This document shows positions 36,787 through 45,636 of a DNA stretch of 64,000 bases, one piece after another; the stretch's first letter is position 1; the number at the start of each line of letters is the position of its first letter. The stretch is from the NCBI RefSeq assembly GCF_003369835.1, contig NZ_QPMJ01000002.1, positions 1,054,001 to 1,118,000 on the forward strand. The letters are read 5' to 3'. A model generated the notes under the pieces. It searched no databases. It was given only the letters and a program-made list of their open reading frames with translations, and was not told the origin of the DNA. The position numbers and the translations under genes were made by a program. The DNA is from Halorussus rarus (GTDB taxonomy: Archaea; Halobacteriota; Halobacteria; Halobacteriales; Haladaptataceae).

Positions 36787-37563
36787 CTATTTGTACTTTT
36801 GTACCTTCAGCTCTATGATATTTTGTTTATTTAGCAGCGCTGGAGCAAGTTCTTCCTCGATATGGTTGTCCGTAAATCGGCTTTGGGGGCCGCTGATGCT
36901 GATTGCGCCGAGCATTCCGTCTGGCTCAGAGGTTATGGCCGTCCCGATGGCACAGACACCGGGGAAATGTTCGCCACGGTTAATGGAATAGCCGCGCTCG
37001 CGAATCGTCTCTAACTCCTCATAGAGAACATCTTCGTCAGTAATCGTATCATCGGTTAGCGCCGGCATCCCCTGCTTGTCGAGTAACTCTGCAACGCGTT
37101 CATTCGACAGCGTCGCAAGCATCGCCTTCCCGGTCGCTGTGAGGTGGAGATAAAAATGGTCCCCGAGAGACGCGTCATCGTCGATAGACCCGGGACTTTC
37201 AGACTTGTACAGTTGCACCGCATACCCACGCTCCATCACTGTGACGTTGGTGTGCTCGCCTGTGTCTTCCTGTAGTTCGTCAAGCTCAGGTTTCGCAGCC
37301 CGGTACAACGCCATCGAGTCACGGCGTTGCCCACCCGTTCGCAGGAACTCGAAGCTGCAACGGTACTCACCCTCTTCTTTGACCACGTACCCTGATTCGA
37401 CAAGCGTCTTGAGGTGGATGTGGGTCGTACTCACTGCTAGCCCGAGGTCCTCAGCCGTCTCTGAGAGCGTCACGCCGTTCTTCCCTTCCAGATATTCAAC
37501 GATATCGAACGATCTCTCGACGCTCTTTAGCCCGCGTGCGCCCGATTCGTCCGAATTCTCCAT
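36787..37563 (-). CDS. IclR-family transcriptional regulator
   Basis: 258 aa. Winged HTH at residues 13-75 (LKSVERSFDIVEYL, LGLAVSTTHIHLKTLVESGYV) and the C-terminal IclR effector domain from about 80 (LHLTATGKAMLATL, INRGEHFPGVCAIGTAI). IclR proteins in haloarchaea usually control neighbouring catabolic genes. A GGAGG Shine-Dalgarno 8 nt before the ATG indicates a leadered transcript, unlike most genes here. It is flanked by the epimerase and RraA-like genes, its probable targets with the TRAP genes. Confidence 0.93.
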   Translation of the reverse strand: MENSDESGARGLKSVERSFDIVEYLEGKNGVTLSETAEDLGLAVSTTHIHLKTLVESGYVVKEEGEYRCSFEFLRTGGQRRDSMALYRAAKPELDELQEDTGEHTNVTVMERGYAVQLYKSESPGSIDDDASLGDHFYLHLTATGKAMLATLSNERVAELLDKQGMPALTDDTITDEDVLYEELETIRERGYSINRGEHFPGVCAIGTAITSEPDGMLGAISISGPQSRFTDNHIEEELAPALLNKQNIIELKVQKYK

Positions 37564-37726
37564 ACGAACTCCTCCTTCTACATCCTCTTAAGCCCTCCGA
37601 GGTGTTTCAATAGTATTGAATTAGACTAACCGGTGAATCTCTCCGTACTATCTCGCTACGTCCAACTCGAATTCCCCGCCGAGTTCGAGAGTGTTTGATA
37701 CCTACCCTACTAGACCGACGTCCCTC

Positions 37727-38416
37727 CTATTGGATTGAATCCTCAGGTCCAACGACCTCCAGATTTTCGTACAGTTGGTCGTAGCCATTAATCTCGAAGA
37801 GGTACGCGCCCTCCTCCACTTCCTTGCGGGTAGTACTCTCGGCATCCAGTTTTTCGCGGGCAAGTTCCAGCACCTTCTCAGCACCGTCACCGGGGATGAC
37901 CGCCAGGCCGTCGTCGTCGCCAACAACAATGTCGCCAGGGTCGACGCTTACACCGCCACATGAGATTGTGACGTTGATCGATCCCGGATCCTGCTTAAGC
38001 GGTCCTTGAGGGTTCACACCACGGCCGTAAACGGGGAATCCCATTTCTGTAATTTCTCGGCTATCGCGGTAAGCCCCGTCAATCACAAGCCCCGCGAGTC
38101 CGTTCGCGGCGCAAGAACGGCACATTAGTTCCCCAATATGTCCGGTGTCGGTGTAGCCGTCGCAGTCGATGACCAGGACGTCACCTGGCTCGGCCATCAT
38201 GATAGCCTTGTGGATAATCAGGTTATCGCCGGGCGCAGCCTTGACTGTGATCGCCGTACCTGCCATCTCGATCTCGTCATAAGCGGGCCTGATTCCAGCG
38301 TCCATCGTCAGGCCGACGTTGCCGGTAACGTCCGAGACGATTGTGCTCGGAATCTCTTCGAATGCCTCAACGATCTCCGGATCCGGTCGCTGCACATCGT
38401 TCTTGACAGTGTGCAT
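37727..38416 (-). CDS. RraA/HMG-aldolase-like protein
   Basis: 229 aa from the ATG at 38416 (MHTVKNDVQRPDPEIVEAF). Family signatures: IPSTIVSDVTGNVG near the N-terminus, PGDVLVIDCDGYTDTGHIGELM in the middle and GLVIDGAYRDSREITEMGFPVYGRG, the last with the conserved Arg-Asp (YRDS) that binds metal and substrate in 4-hydroxy-4-methyl-2-oxoglutarate/4-carboxy-4-hydroxy-2-oxoadipate aldolases. Plausible reaction: retro-aldol cleavage or decarboxylation of a C5-C7 oxo-acid yielding pyruvate. The upstream open frame to 38536 is not expected coding. RraA-type RNase E regulation does not apply in archaea. Confidence 0.88.
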   Translation of the reverse strand: MHTVKNDVQRPDPEIVEAFEEIPSTIVSDVTGNVGLTMDAGIRPAYDEIEMAGTAITVKAAPGDNLIIHKAIMMAEPGDVLVIDCDGYTDTGHIGELMCRSCAANGLAGLVIDGAYRDSREITEMGFPVYGRGVNPQGPLKQDPGSINVTISCGGVSVDPGDIVVGDDDGLAVIPGDGAEKVLELAREKLDAESTTRKEVEEGAYLFEINGYDQLYENLEVVGPEDSIQ

Positions 38417-39262
38417 ACTCCCGGCGACGGTGACCGCATTCTTCAACCTGTCGGTGACGGATGATATGGCGCTGGCGCTCGCCCTCGACCGAGACGGAGA
38501 ACCGGCTCTAAAAGCGTTGTTCGACACCGCGCACACAAGGTGACGACCACCTAGTCCGGCCTATTGCCAAGGGATGTATTTGCTCGTAGCGAATGACCTG
38601 CCTCTACAACCTGCGTCCGAGTAGCTCACCGTGACACCGCACACCGGCACCACGGGAGAACCGAAGTCTGAGGGAAGTTCGCTTGGAAGTAGAGAACGAT
38701 GTCAGGCGAATCATTGGCATCCCAGTACTTCACTCGGTACTGAGCGACGCGGTTCTCTAGTCAGAAGCGAGCAGGCTACGGAGCCAGTGATCACCGCCTG
38801 TTCGTGGCCACTCACAGGATGAGTGGGTAGAGGCCGTTGACGGTCCGTCTGTTCAGTTAACAAGACTTTCGTCGCAACTTTGGAGTGCCGTAAATATGTA
38901 CGACGCCAGAGGCGCTTTTCGGACATCGTCAGTGGCCGGATATTATTCTGAGAAACTGCTCACTATACTTTAGTTACATGTTTTACTATGGATGATACGA
39001 GTCCCTTCTTCACTGTCTTCGTTAAGATCTCCGACCACGGTCGCCGCACAGCGCGAACAGTTAGTTCGTTGTAGTCACCTCGCCGGTTCCGGACGAATTC
39101 TAATGCCAAATTGTCTCCGACCTCTAAACAGGATACATGAATACAGAAAATATATTGTATCGACTATTTAACTGCCGTTCGAGAGACGTAGAGTAGCTAA
39201 GATGTAGTTACTCATGAAATATTGCACAATCCTTATTAGCCATTAGGTAATTTCGTTTGGGT
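38417..39262. other. Long gene-poor stretch before dctP
   Basis: 846 nt. On the minus strand about 38625-38760, a 44-codon piece NRVAQYRVKYWDANDSPDIV...YFQANFPQTS reads like protein but starts right after a stop and ends without a family I recognise. The last 300 nt are AT-rich and should contain the dctP promoter. No transposase was recognised. Confidence 0.4.
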
Positions 39263-40396
39263 ATGGCTCGCAAGCCAAAGCCAACGTCACGGCGGAGTGT
39301 GTTAAAAAGCGGCGGGGTTGCCCTTGTCGGTACGATGGGACTCGCCGGGTGTGCCGGTAGCAACAACCAAGACAACGATAGTACCACGACACAGAACACC
39401 ACGACCCAGACCACTACGTCTGGAGGAGGCGGTGGCGGCGGTGGCGAAGAAATGGAGATCACGTTCGCGTTTACCCAACCACCCGAGAACATCTCGGTCC
39501 AAGCGGCCCAGGAGCACTTCACAAGTGTAATCGAAGAACAGACCAATGGCCGCATCTCCTTCAACATAGAGGCCGCCACCCTAGGTGGTACTGAAGACAA
39601 CCTTTCCGCCCTTGAAGCGGGGACGGTTGATATTCTTCATGAGAGTCCGACGGCGCTCTCACAGCGGTTCGCCTCCGAATACTCATTCGCAGGCGACCCG
39701 TTCGTCATCGAGGATATGGAACACTATCGGGCGGTCACCGAGGAGTTCCTGAAGCCCGAGGACGGACTAAACGGAGTCCTCCTCGAGAACGGAATCAGAC
39801 TCGGTGACGCCTTCTACGTCGGCAACCGATGCTTTACGAGCAACTCCGCTGTCACGAGTCCCGAGGACGTGCAGGGCCTCAAGCTGCGTCTTCCGCAGTA
39901 CGAGACGTGGACGACGGTCTGGGATGAAATCGGTGCCAACGTCACCCCAGTCGCTTACGACGAGCTGTACTCGGCACTACAGACGGGCGTTGTCGATGCC
40001 TCCGAGGGTCCGATTTCGCAGTTCCTGGCTGTCAGTCTCTACGAGGTCCAGTCGCACTTCAGCGTCACGAACCACCTGTTGGACACGAAGCACTTCCTCT
40101 ACAATGAGGAGTTCTTCCAGGGCCTGAGCGACGCGGACCGGGAGCTCATCACGTCGACCGCTGCCGACGCGGTTGATAAGATGACGAACGACATCAAATC
40201 GCGAGAGGAAGAACTGTACAACCAAGCAGAGGAGCAGGGAACCACGGTTGTTCCGGCGGAAGAGGTCAACCGCGACGCATTCGTTGAGGCCGCAATGCCT
40301 GCGCTGGAGCAGTTGTCTCAGAACACGTGGGCGGTCAACATCAGCGAGATACAGGATCTCGCCAGTTCCACGACCCAGAGTACCACGACGACGTAG
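39263..40396 (+). CDS. dctP: TRAP transporter substrate-binding lipoprotein DctP
   Basis: 377 aa from the ATG at 39263. Twin-arginine signal RRSVLKSGGVALVGTMGLAGC with lipobox LAGC (shown here in pieces: RRSVLKSGG, MGLAGC), then a Thr/Gly linker TTTSGGGGGGGGEE common to haloarchaeal lipoproteins. The DctP fold follows: ITFAFTQPPENISVQAAQEH, GRISFNIEAATLGGTEDNLSA, the ligand Arg segment VQGLKLRLPQYETW. It captures an organic acid outside the membrane for the DctQM permease encoded about 1.9 kb away on the other strand. The cluster encodes no second binding protein. Confidence 0.95.
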   Translation: MARKPKPTSRRSVLKSGGVALVGTMGLAGCAGSNNQDNDSTTTQNTTTQTTTSGGGGGGGGEEMEITFAFTQPPENISVQAAQEHFTSVIEEQTNGRISFNIEAATLGGTEDNLSALEAGTVDILHESPTALSQRFASEYSFAGDPFVIEDMEHYRAVTEEFLKPEDGLNGVLLENGIRLGDAFYVGNRCFTSNSAVTSPEDVQGLKLRLPQYETWTTVWDEIGANVTPVAYDELYSALQTGVVDASEGPISQFLAVSLYEVQSHFSVTNHLLDTKHFLYNEEFFQGLSDADRELITSTAADAVDKMTNDIKSREEELYNQAEEQGTTVVPAEEVNRDAFVEAAMPALEQLSQNTWAVNISEIQDLASSTTQSTTTT

Positions 40397-40436
40397 TTGG
40401 TCGACCCGCTCAACCGAACAATTTTAATCGTCCCAC

Positions 40437-40874
40437 TCAGTCGAACAATTCTGCCCGTAGCGAGACGACCGGACAACTTGCATTCAGAAGTACCGACTGT
40501 GCGACGCTCCCGAAGAGGAGCTTTCCAGTCTGACTCCGCCGCTGTGGACTGACAACGATGTATCGCGCGTCCTGCTCGTCCGCATACGCGACGATTTCTG
40601 CTGCCGGATCGCCGATGCGGCCAACCGCTTCTGCCTTGGCGGTTGTCGAGTGCGACTCCAGTAATTCGGAGGCTATTTTCGCCGCCTGGCCCCGAAGTTC
40701 GTCAACGGAGACAGCATCGTCTCCGCCGCTGTCGTCCTCAGCCTGAATGGCCTCCGACCGCTTCATCACGTGGAGGACATGGACAGTATCGTCGAACTTC
40801 TTGGCAAGGGTGTCCGCCTCGCTGATGACGCCTCGCGCTTGATCCGAACGGTCGACCGCTGCAACGATAACCAT
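40437..40874 (-). CDS. Universal stress protein (TRAP-associated UspA type)
   Basis: 145 aa. MVIVAAVDRSDQARGVISEA at the start, VHVLHVMKRSE in strand 2 and the ATP-binding end VGRIGDPAAEIVAYADEQDA ... IVVSPQRRSQTGKLLFGSVAQSVLLNASCPVV (pieces: GRIGDPAAEI, QTGKLLFGSVAQSVL). The G-2x-G-9x-G(S/T) ATP motif is present in a modified form. UspA genes sit in many TRAP operons (TeaD in Halomonas), where they modulate transport. It is convergent with dctP (40 nt between stops). Confidence 0.93.
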   Translation of the reverse strand: MVIVAAVDRSDQARGVISEADTLAKKFDDTVHVLHVMKRSEAIQAEDDSGGDDAVSVDELRGQAAKIASELLESHSTTAKAEAVGRIGDPAAEIVAYADEQDARYIVVSPQRRSQTGKLLFGSVAQSVLLNASCPVVSLRAELFD

Positions 40875-40896
40875 ACTTCAATATATTTCCTCGTCT

Positions 40897-40906
40897 GTAT
40901 TATAAC
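40897..40906 (-). promoter_or_regulatory. TATA-like box for usp gene
   Basis: Minus-strand GTTATAATAC, 23-32 nt before the ATG at 40874. Confidence 0.55.
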
Positions 40907-41056
40907 TTAGCCGGGTTCGTCCACGGCATTAGCCAGTTCCGTTTCTATTGCGCCTTCCAATCTGAAGGCAGGTTATACGTATTCCGTCAAAAACGATTGA
41001 GTCGGCCGGACTAACCCCAAAGAAAATTTTTTCTGCACCCTGGTCGATTTCTCAAC

Positions 41057-42019
41057 ATGGTACAATCTGCACTGGAGGTTATCGTATCCTCCATCCTTCC
41101 AATACTCCTGATTTTGGGGGCAGGATTCCTATTGAACAAGTTCCAAGACATCGACCCCGGTCCCCTTAACACGCTATCGCTCTACGTATTGACACCAGCC
41201 CTAGCTGTTCATAGTATCGCACTCACAGAACTCAGTGCGGACGCTCTCCTCAAGGTATCCGTTGGTGTGTGTGTATTTTTAGCTGCTCTCGTCGCGGTGA
41301 GTTGGATGTATGCGAAACTCACCGCCAAGGATGGGCCGGTGTTGAGTACATTCCTCTTGGTCACCGTCTTCGGCAACACGGGCGCACTCGGCATTCCACT
41401 TGCTGACTTCGCCTACGGTGACATCGGACGCCAGACGGCGGTCCTGTTCGCGGCCGTCCACGGTACAATTGTGTTCACATTAGGATTATTCATCGCCCTC
41501 TCGTCAGGAGATCAGTCCGAATACGCTAATCTCAAGCGAGTTTTCCGATACCCGCTCGTCTATGCTGTTGCGCTCGCCGTGCTCATCCGTGCTGTTGGTA
41601 TCGTCCCCGACCCCGAGTCGGCAGTAATGGAGACGCTGGGACTCGTCGGCGAAGCGTCGATTCCAGTGATGCTCATAATCCTCGGGATTCAGCTCTCAGA
41701 GACGCAATACGGCGGCGCGCTGTCCATGACAGTCACGCCAACGGCGTTCCGGTTCCTCGTTTCGCCACTCGTTGGGTTTGTTGTCACGATGGCACTGGGG
41801 TTCCAGAATAACGCGGTTGCGCAGGTATTCGTACTCCTCACTTGGATGCCGGTCGCGGTAGCTCCGGTAATCTTTGTCGTTGAGTTCGCAAGTGACCGGA
41901 CTGTCGGAGGAGTGACTCTCCCGGAGTTCATCTCCGCAAATGTGTTTGTTACGACGCTGGCGTCGGTTCCGGTCCTTACGGTGGTAGTTACACTGCTGAA
42001 GTCGGGGGTTCTCATTTGA
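41057..42019 (+). CDS. AEC-family (auxin efflux carrier-like) transporter
   Basis: 320 aa, about ten membrane segments. N-terminal SILPILLILGAGFLLNKF and the repeated half with SIPVMLIILGIQLSETQYG are AEC signatures; the glycine/proline breaks near FGNTGALGIPLADFAYG mark the transport core. In bacteria, members export or import organic acids such as malate. Inside a TRAP/IclR cluster it could move a product or a related acid. An AAAATTTTTTC box lies at the promoter distance before the ATG. Confidence 0.92.
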   Translation: MVQSALEVIVSSILPILLILGAGFLLNKFQDIDPGPLNTLSLYVLTPALAVHSIALTELSADALLKVSVGVCVFLAALVAVSWMYAKLTAKDGPVLSTFLLVTVFGNTGALGIPLADFAYGDIGRQTAVLFAAVHGTIVFTLGLFIALSSGDQSEYANLKRVFRYPLVYAVALAVLIRAVGIVPDPESAVMETLGLVGEASIPVMLIILGIQLSETQYGGALSMTVTPTAFRFLVSPLVGFVVTMALGFQNNAVAQVFVLLTWMPVAVAPVIFVVEFASDRTVGGVTLPEFISANVFVTTLASVPVLTVVVTLLKSGVLI

Positions 42020-42126
42020 ATTGAAAATACTCATTGAAAGATGGAAACGGAGTTTATCGAAAGAAAACCCAATCGAAATAAATCAATTCTATCCAAGAAA
42101 GAAGATAGCCGGAAAAAGAGCGGTTT

Positions 42127-43425
42127 CTAGATCAAGCCAAATGCCCTGGGGAGTGCCAGCGCCAACTCTGGCATCGTAATAATCGCAAGCAGCACTAGCG
42201 CGAGCGGGAGATAATACGGTATCATTGACCGCATGACCTGATCAAGCGATTCGTTAGTCACTCGCTCAAGCACGAACAGAATCAGCCCGAACGGCGGCGT
42301 GATCAGACCGTACATTAGCGTCACGACCATCACAATCCCGAAGTGGATCGGATCAATACCTAATTCAGGATACAGCGGAACCAGCATTGGGACCATAATC
42401 AGAAGCACCGCCATCCCCTCCATAAACGTCCCAAGCATCAGTAGCACGGCAGCCAGCGCTAGCATCGTGATTACGGGTCCTGCGCCGAGACCAGTAATGA
42501 TATCGCCGATGAAATCGGGAATCCCAGCGAGTGTTAGCCAGTAAGCGTACAGGTTCGCAAAGCCGAAGATGACCACGATGCTGGCGGTATCTTCGAACGT
42601 CTTCTTGCTCACCTCATAGAGATCGTTCAGAGTAATGGACCGGTAGTAGACGAATCCGACGAAGATCGAATACAGTACTGCCACGAGCGCCGCTTCCGTG
42701 GCGGTGAACACACCGGCGAGAATCCCGCCAATGATGATTACCGGAGCGATTAGACCTGGGATGGCCTTTACAAACGATTCCAGCAGCTGCCGGAGGTCGT
42801 ACGATCCCTCGTTCGGCCAGTCTTCCTTTCGTGCCAAGTAGTAGGCCGTGACCGCCATTGCGAGGGCCATGAGCAGCCCTGGGACGACGCCAGCAATGAA
42901 CAACGTCCCGATGGATTCCTCGGCTAACACGGCATACACGACGATTGGAATGCTTGGCGGGATAATCGGGCCGATAATCGCAGAGGCACCAGTGATTCCA
43001 ACAGCCGATTCTCCGTCGTATCCATTCGACGTCATTGCCTCGTATTCAACGCTACCGATACCTGCAGCGTCGGCGACGGCAGAACCGCTCATTCCGGAGA
43101 ATATCAGGCTTACGACGACATTCACGAGGGCGAGTCCCCCTCGAATCGGGCCGACCAGTTCGGTAGCGAAATTGAACATATCGTCGGTGATCCCGGTGAT
43201 ATTCATGATTCGCCCCGCCATGAGGAAAAACGGCACTGCTAGCAGCACCCAGGAGGTCATCCCCGCCCAGAAGCGCTGGGTGATTACGATGAAGTTTAAT
43301 TCTGGTCCAATAGGAAGCACCATAATGGTCAGAACAGTCAGTGCAAGCGAGTAGGCAGCCGGTACGCCGATCGCGTACAGGAGTATCAGCAATCCAATGA
43401 ACGCGGCAAGGAGTATCTCAGACAT
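42127..43425 (-). CDS. dctM: TRAP transporter large permease DctM
   Basis: 432 aa; ATG at 43425 (MSEILLAAFIGLLILLY), a TTG precedes it. About twelve membrane segments of the DctM/ion-transporter fold. Landmarks: MSGSAVADAAGIGSVEYEAM, IIGPIIPPSIPIVVYAVLA, GTFMEGMAVLLIMVPMLVPL and HFGIVMVVTLMYGLITPPFG. It moves substrate with Na+ or H+ after hand-off from DctP. The start overlaps the DctQ stop by 1 nt (TGATG), giving coupled synthesis in 1:1 ratio. Confidence 0.96.
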   Translation of the reverse strand: MSEILLAAFIGLLILLYAIGVPAAYSLALTVLTIMVLPIGPELNFIVITQRFWAGMTSWVLLAVPFFLMAGRIMNITGITDDMFNFATELVGPIRGGLALVNVVVSLIFSGMSGSAVADAAGIGSVEYEAMTSNGYDGESAVGITGASAIIGPIIPPSIPIVVYAVLAEESIGTLFIAGVVPGLLMALAMAVTAYYLARKEDWPNEGSYDLRQLLESFVKAIPGLIAPVIIIGGILAGVFTATEAALVAVLYSIFVGFVYYRSITLNDLYEVSKKTFEDTASIVVIFGFANLYAYWLTLAGIPDFIGDIITGLGAGPVITMLALAAVLLMLGTFMEGMAVLLIMVPMLVPLYPELGIDPIHFGIVMVVTLMYGLITPPFGLILFVLERVTNESLDQVMRSMIPYYLPLALVLLAIITMPELALALPRAFGLI

Positions 43426-43898
43426 CAAGCCCCTCCAAACATCTCACTAATCCGCCGCTTCGTATCGCTGAGGACCATCACAAAGAGCAGACCGGAGGCT
43501 ACACCGAAGAGAAGATACCCCCAACCGACCTTGAACCAGTCAATCATCGCCAGACTAGTGTCCCCTGCGGTCCCGTATGCGACGTACGCCGACCAAACCA
43601 GTACAACTGCCAGGATGCCCATTAGCGCATTTCTAACGAGTAGCAGCTGATCGGTGCGCGAGGTCACTCTCTCGAGAACGGGCAGGAAGGAGATGTCTGC
43701 GTTGTTCTTAAACAGGTACGGAATCGCGATAATTGACATCATCGCAAGAATGGTTCTAGCTACTTCATAGGTCCAATAGAGCGCGATTGGGAATTCTACG
43801 TACCGACTCATCACCTGGACGGTACCTACAACCAACATAATGTTCAACATAATCACACCGATTGCCACGGTGATTCTGTCGAACCAATCCGATTCCAT
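43425..43898 (-). CDS. dctQ: TRAP transporter small permease DctQ
   Basis: 157 aa with four membrane segments, from the ATG at 43898 (MESDWFDRITVAIGVIMLN). Longer frames to 44051 are rejected because a clear TATA-like box sits at 43921-43930, just in the right place for this start, and because the extra N-terminal text is rich in Cys/His/Trp, unlike a DctQ. VEFPIALYWTYEVAR in the second segment region is characteristic. It bridges DctP and DctM and is encoded directly upstream of DctM. Confidence 0.93.
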   Translation of the reverse strand: MESDWFDRITVAIGVIMLNIMLVVGTVQVMSRYVEFPIALYWTYEVARTILAMMSIIAIPYLFKNNADISFLPVLERVTSRTDQLLLVRNALMGILAVVLVWSAYVAYGTAGDTSLAMIDWFKVGWGYLLFGVASGLLFVMVLSDTKRRISEMFGGA

Positions 43899-43920
43899 AC
43901 TGGTGCATTTCCAGCAAGAA

Positions 43921-43930
43921 TCATAAAAGC
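43921..43930 (-). promoter_or_regulatory. TATA-like box for dctQM
   Basis: Minus-strand GCTTTTATGA, 23-32 nt before the ATG at 43898. It fixes the DctQ start. Confidence 0.55.
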
Positions 43931-44049
43931 TTTGCATAGTATAATGGCCTTGTTGCTCGGTATACGCCCTAAAATGCTGTAATCCCGGAAACTGACTGAT
44001 TCTCCATGTTCGGGTCACCCTTTTTACCAAGTATGTAGAATAGAGCGTC

Positions 44050-44363
44050 ATGGATTCTAACCAGTATCCGCGAAGTCTCGCTCATGTCGGCCTAACAGTT
44101 CCTGACATTGAGGATGCAATACGATGGTACACTGAGGTCCTCGGTTGGAGGCGACTCAAAGGCCCCTGGACGTCGAAGCACTTGCCGACAGAATCGCTCA
44201 GTCTGGAGGTGATCACTATGCAGTGGTGTGGCGACTCTACGGGGACTCCGAAAAATACCTGCTCACTTATTGTAAGGACCCATTCGGTAACATGATCGAA
44301 ATATACTCCCACAGCCACCAACAGATGCACGCTTCGGGGTGTGGGTTAGAGGACGACGACTAA
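44050..44363 (+). pseudogene. VOC/glyoxalase-family protein, frameshifted
   Basis: The first frame reads LAHVGLTVPDIEDAIRWYTEVLGW (start of a VOC domain), then loses homology after RRLKGP. A second frame continues PLDVEALADRIAQSGGD and ends EKYLLTYCKDPFGNMIEIYSH, the usual VOC end with the DPxGNxIE metal-ligand motif. The shift lies at the CCCC run 44163-44166. Joined, they give about 104 residues, shorter than the normal 130-150, so an internal deletion is also likely. A one-base homopolymer sequencing error is the alternative. Confidence 0.75.
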
Positions 44364-44413
44364 TCCGCTCTGCGCCTCGAAAGATAAAAATACGAGAACC
44401 CCTACCTTTTCGT

Positions 44414-45454
44414 ATGCGCGGGCTAGCTAAGACTCGTTCCGAGTCCGGAAGTATGGAAATTATCGACATAGAGCGACCAAAACCAGCGGCAGACGAGGTA
44501 CTGATCGAGGTAGATTACGCCGGACTCTGCGGAAGCGACGCCGGAATCTACGAATTCAAATCGGCATTCGAGCGGATGAATCCGCCTACAATCATCGGAC
44601 ACGAATATACCGGGCGAGTCGTTAAAATCGGCACCGACGTTGCTCGCTTTACTCCGGGTGACCGCGTTGTCGAGCGGCCAATCCGGGGCTGCGGGGAGTG
44701 CTATCAGTGTCAGATCGGAATGGAGAACATCTGCGATAACATCGAGCTCACCGGCATCGATCGTGACGGCGCCTACGCAGGCTACATCGTCGCACCCGAG
44801 GCGTCCCTCCAGTCGGTTCCCGACGGTCTCGACTCGCGGCACGCCGCGCTGGCGGAACCGACCGCGGTCTGTACCCGTGCAGTCATCGAGAACTCCCGCG
44901 TCGGCGCAGGCGATCACGTCCTCGTTGCTGGTCCTGGTCCAATCGGCCTTCTTACCGCGCAGGTCGCACGTGCCCAGGGCGCAGAAGTCACTGTCGCCGG
45001 CGTCGGTCCAGATACGAGCTATCGGCTGCCCCTTGCAGAGAAGTTGGGTTTTCGGACGATCAATATCGAAAAGACCGACCTCGAGGTGTACCGCGAGGAG
45101 TTTACCAACGGCGTCGGCTACGACGTCGTCTTCGATACGACTGGGCACCCCTCGGGGCTCCCGATGGCAGTTGAAGAGGTCCGGAAAGGCGGACAGATCG
45201 TCCTAATTGGACAAGCAGGAGACACGACGCTCCCTTCGACGCCATTTGTCCGCGCAGAGATCGACCTCCAATGCTCCTACAGTGCCCTGTTCCAGGATTT
45301 CGACCGCGCATTTAGGCTGATGGCCTCTGGCGACATCGACCACGAAACGTTCCTTGACGATCGATTCAGTCTCCTTGACGCCGAGGAAGCATTCGAGGCG
45401 TTTCTTTCCGGCGAAACCTGCAAGCCCGTTTTCGACGTGTCCGTCCTTCGATAG
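44414..45454 (+). CDS. Zinc-dependent medium-chain alcohol dehydrogenase
   Basis: 346 aa from the ATG at 44414. Catalytic Zn ligands: CGSD (residue about 39) and GHEYTGRVV; structural Zn lobe CGECYQCQIGMENIC (four Cys). Rossmann AGPGPIGLLTAQVARAQGAE binds NAD(P). It belongs to the sorbitol/threonine/polyol dehydrogenase group. It lies 50 nt after the broken VOC gene in the same direction and belongs by context to the TRAP catabolic cluster, where it may oxidise a polyol or hydroxy-acid. Substrate unknown. Confidence 0.93.
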   Translation: MRGLAKTRSESGSMEIIDIERPKPAADEVLIEVDYAGLCGSDAGIYEFKSAFERMNPPTIIGHEYTGRVVKIGTDVARFTPGDRVVERPIRGCGECYQCQIGMENICDNIELTGIDRDGAYAGYIVAPEASLQSVPDGLDSRHAALAEPTAVCTRAVIENSRVGAGDHVLVAGPGPIGLLTAQVARAQGAEVTVAGVGPDTSYRLPLAEKLGFRTINIEKTDLEVYREEFTNGVGYDVVFDTTGHPSGLPMAVEEVRKGGQIVLIGQAGDTTLPSTPFVRAEIDLQCSYSALFQDFDRAFRLMASGDIDHETFLDDRFSLLDAEEAFEAFLSGETCKPVFDVSVLR

Positions 45455-45636
45455 CCTCCGATTCGCTAATCGATTGAACTCGCAGCGTAACGCAACCCTA
45501 GCCTTCGTCCGCCCAGCAACTGGTAGCGGGAAATATAAGTTGAGGGGGACAAATGCAGTAACAAGTGTTTCTTCCCTCAATTTGCCGCACTATTCGGCAA
45601 GTCTTGGCTCGTCAGCAGAGATTACAGAGAACTTGA

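Noticed and set aside
38417-39262. Insertion sequence in the spacer before dctP
   Set aside because: No transposase motif, terminal repeats or target duplications were found.
40437-42019. UspA and AEC genes as one operon with dctP
   Set aside because: UspA is on the opposite strand and AEC has its own AT-rich promoter region, so they are neighbours and not co-transcribed with dctP.
43899-44051. Longer DctQ start
   Set aside because: A promoter-like box lies within it and the added residues do not resemble DctQ.
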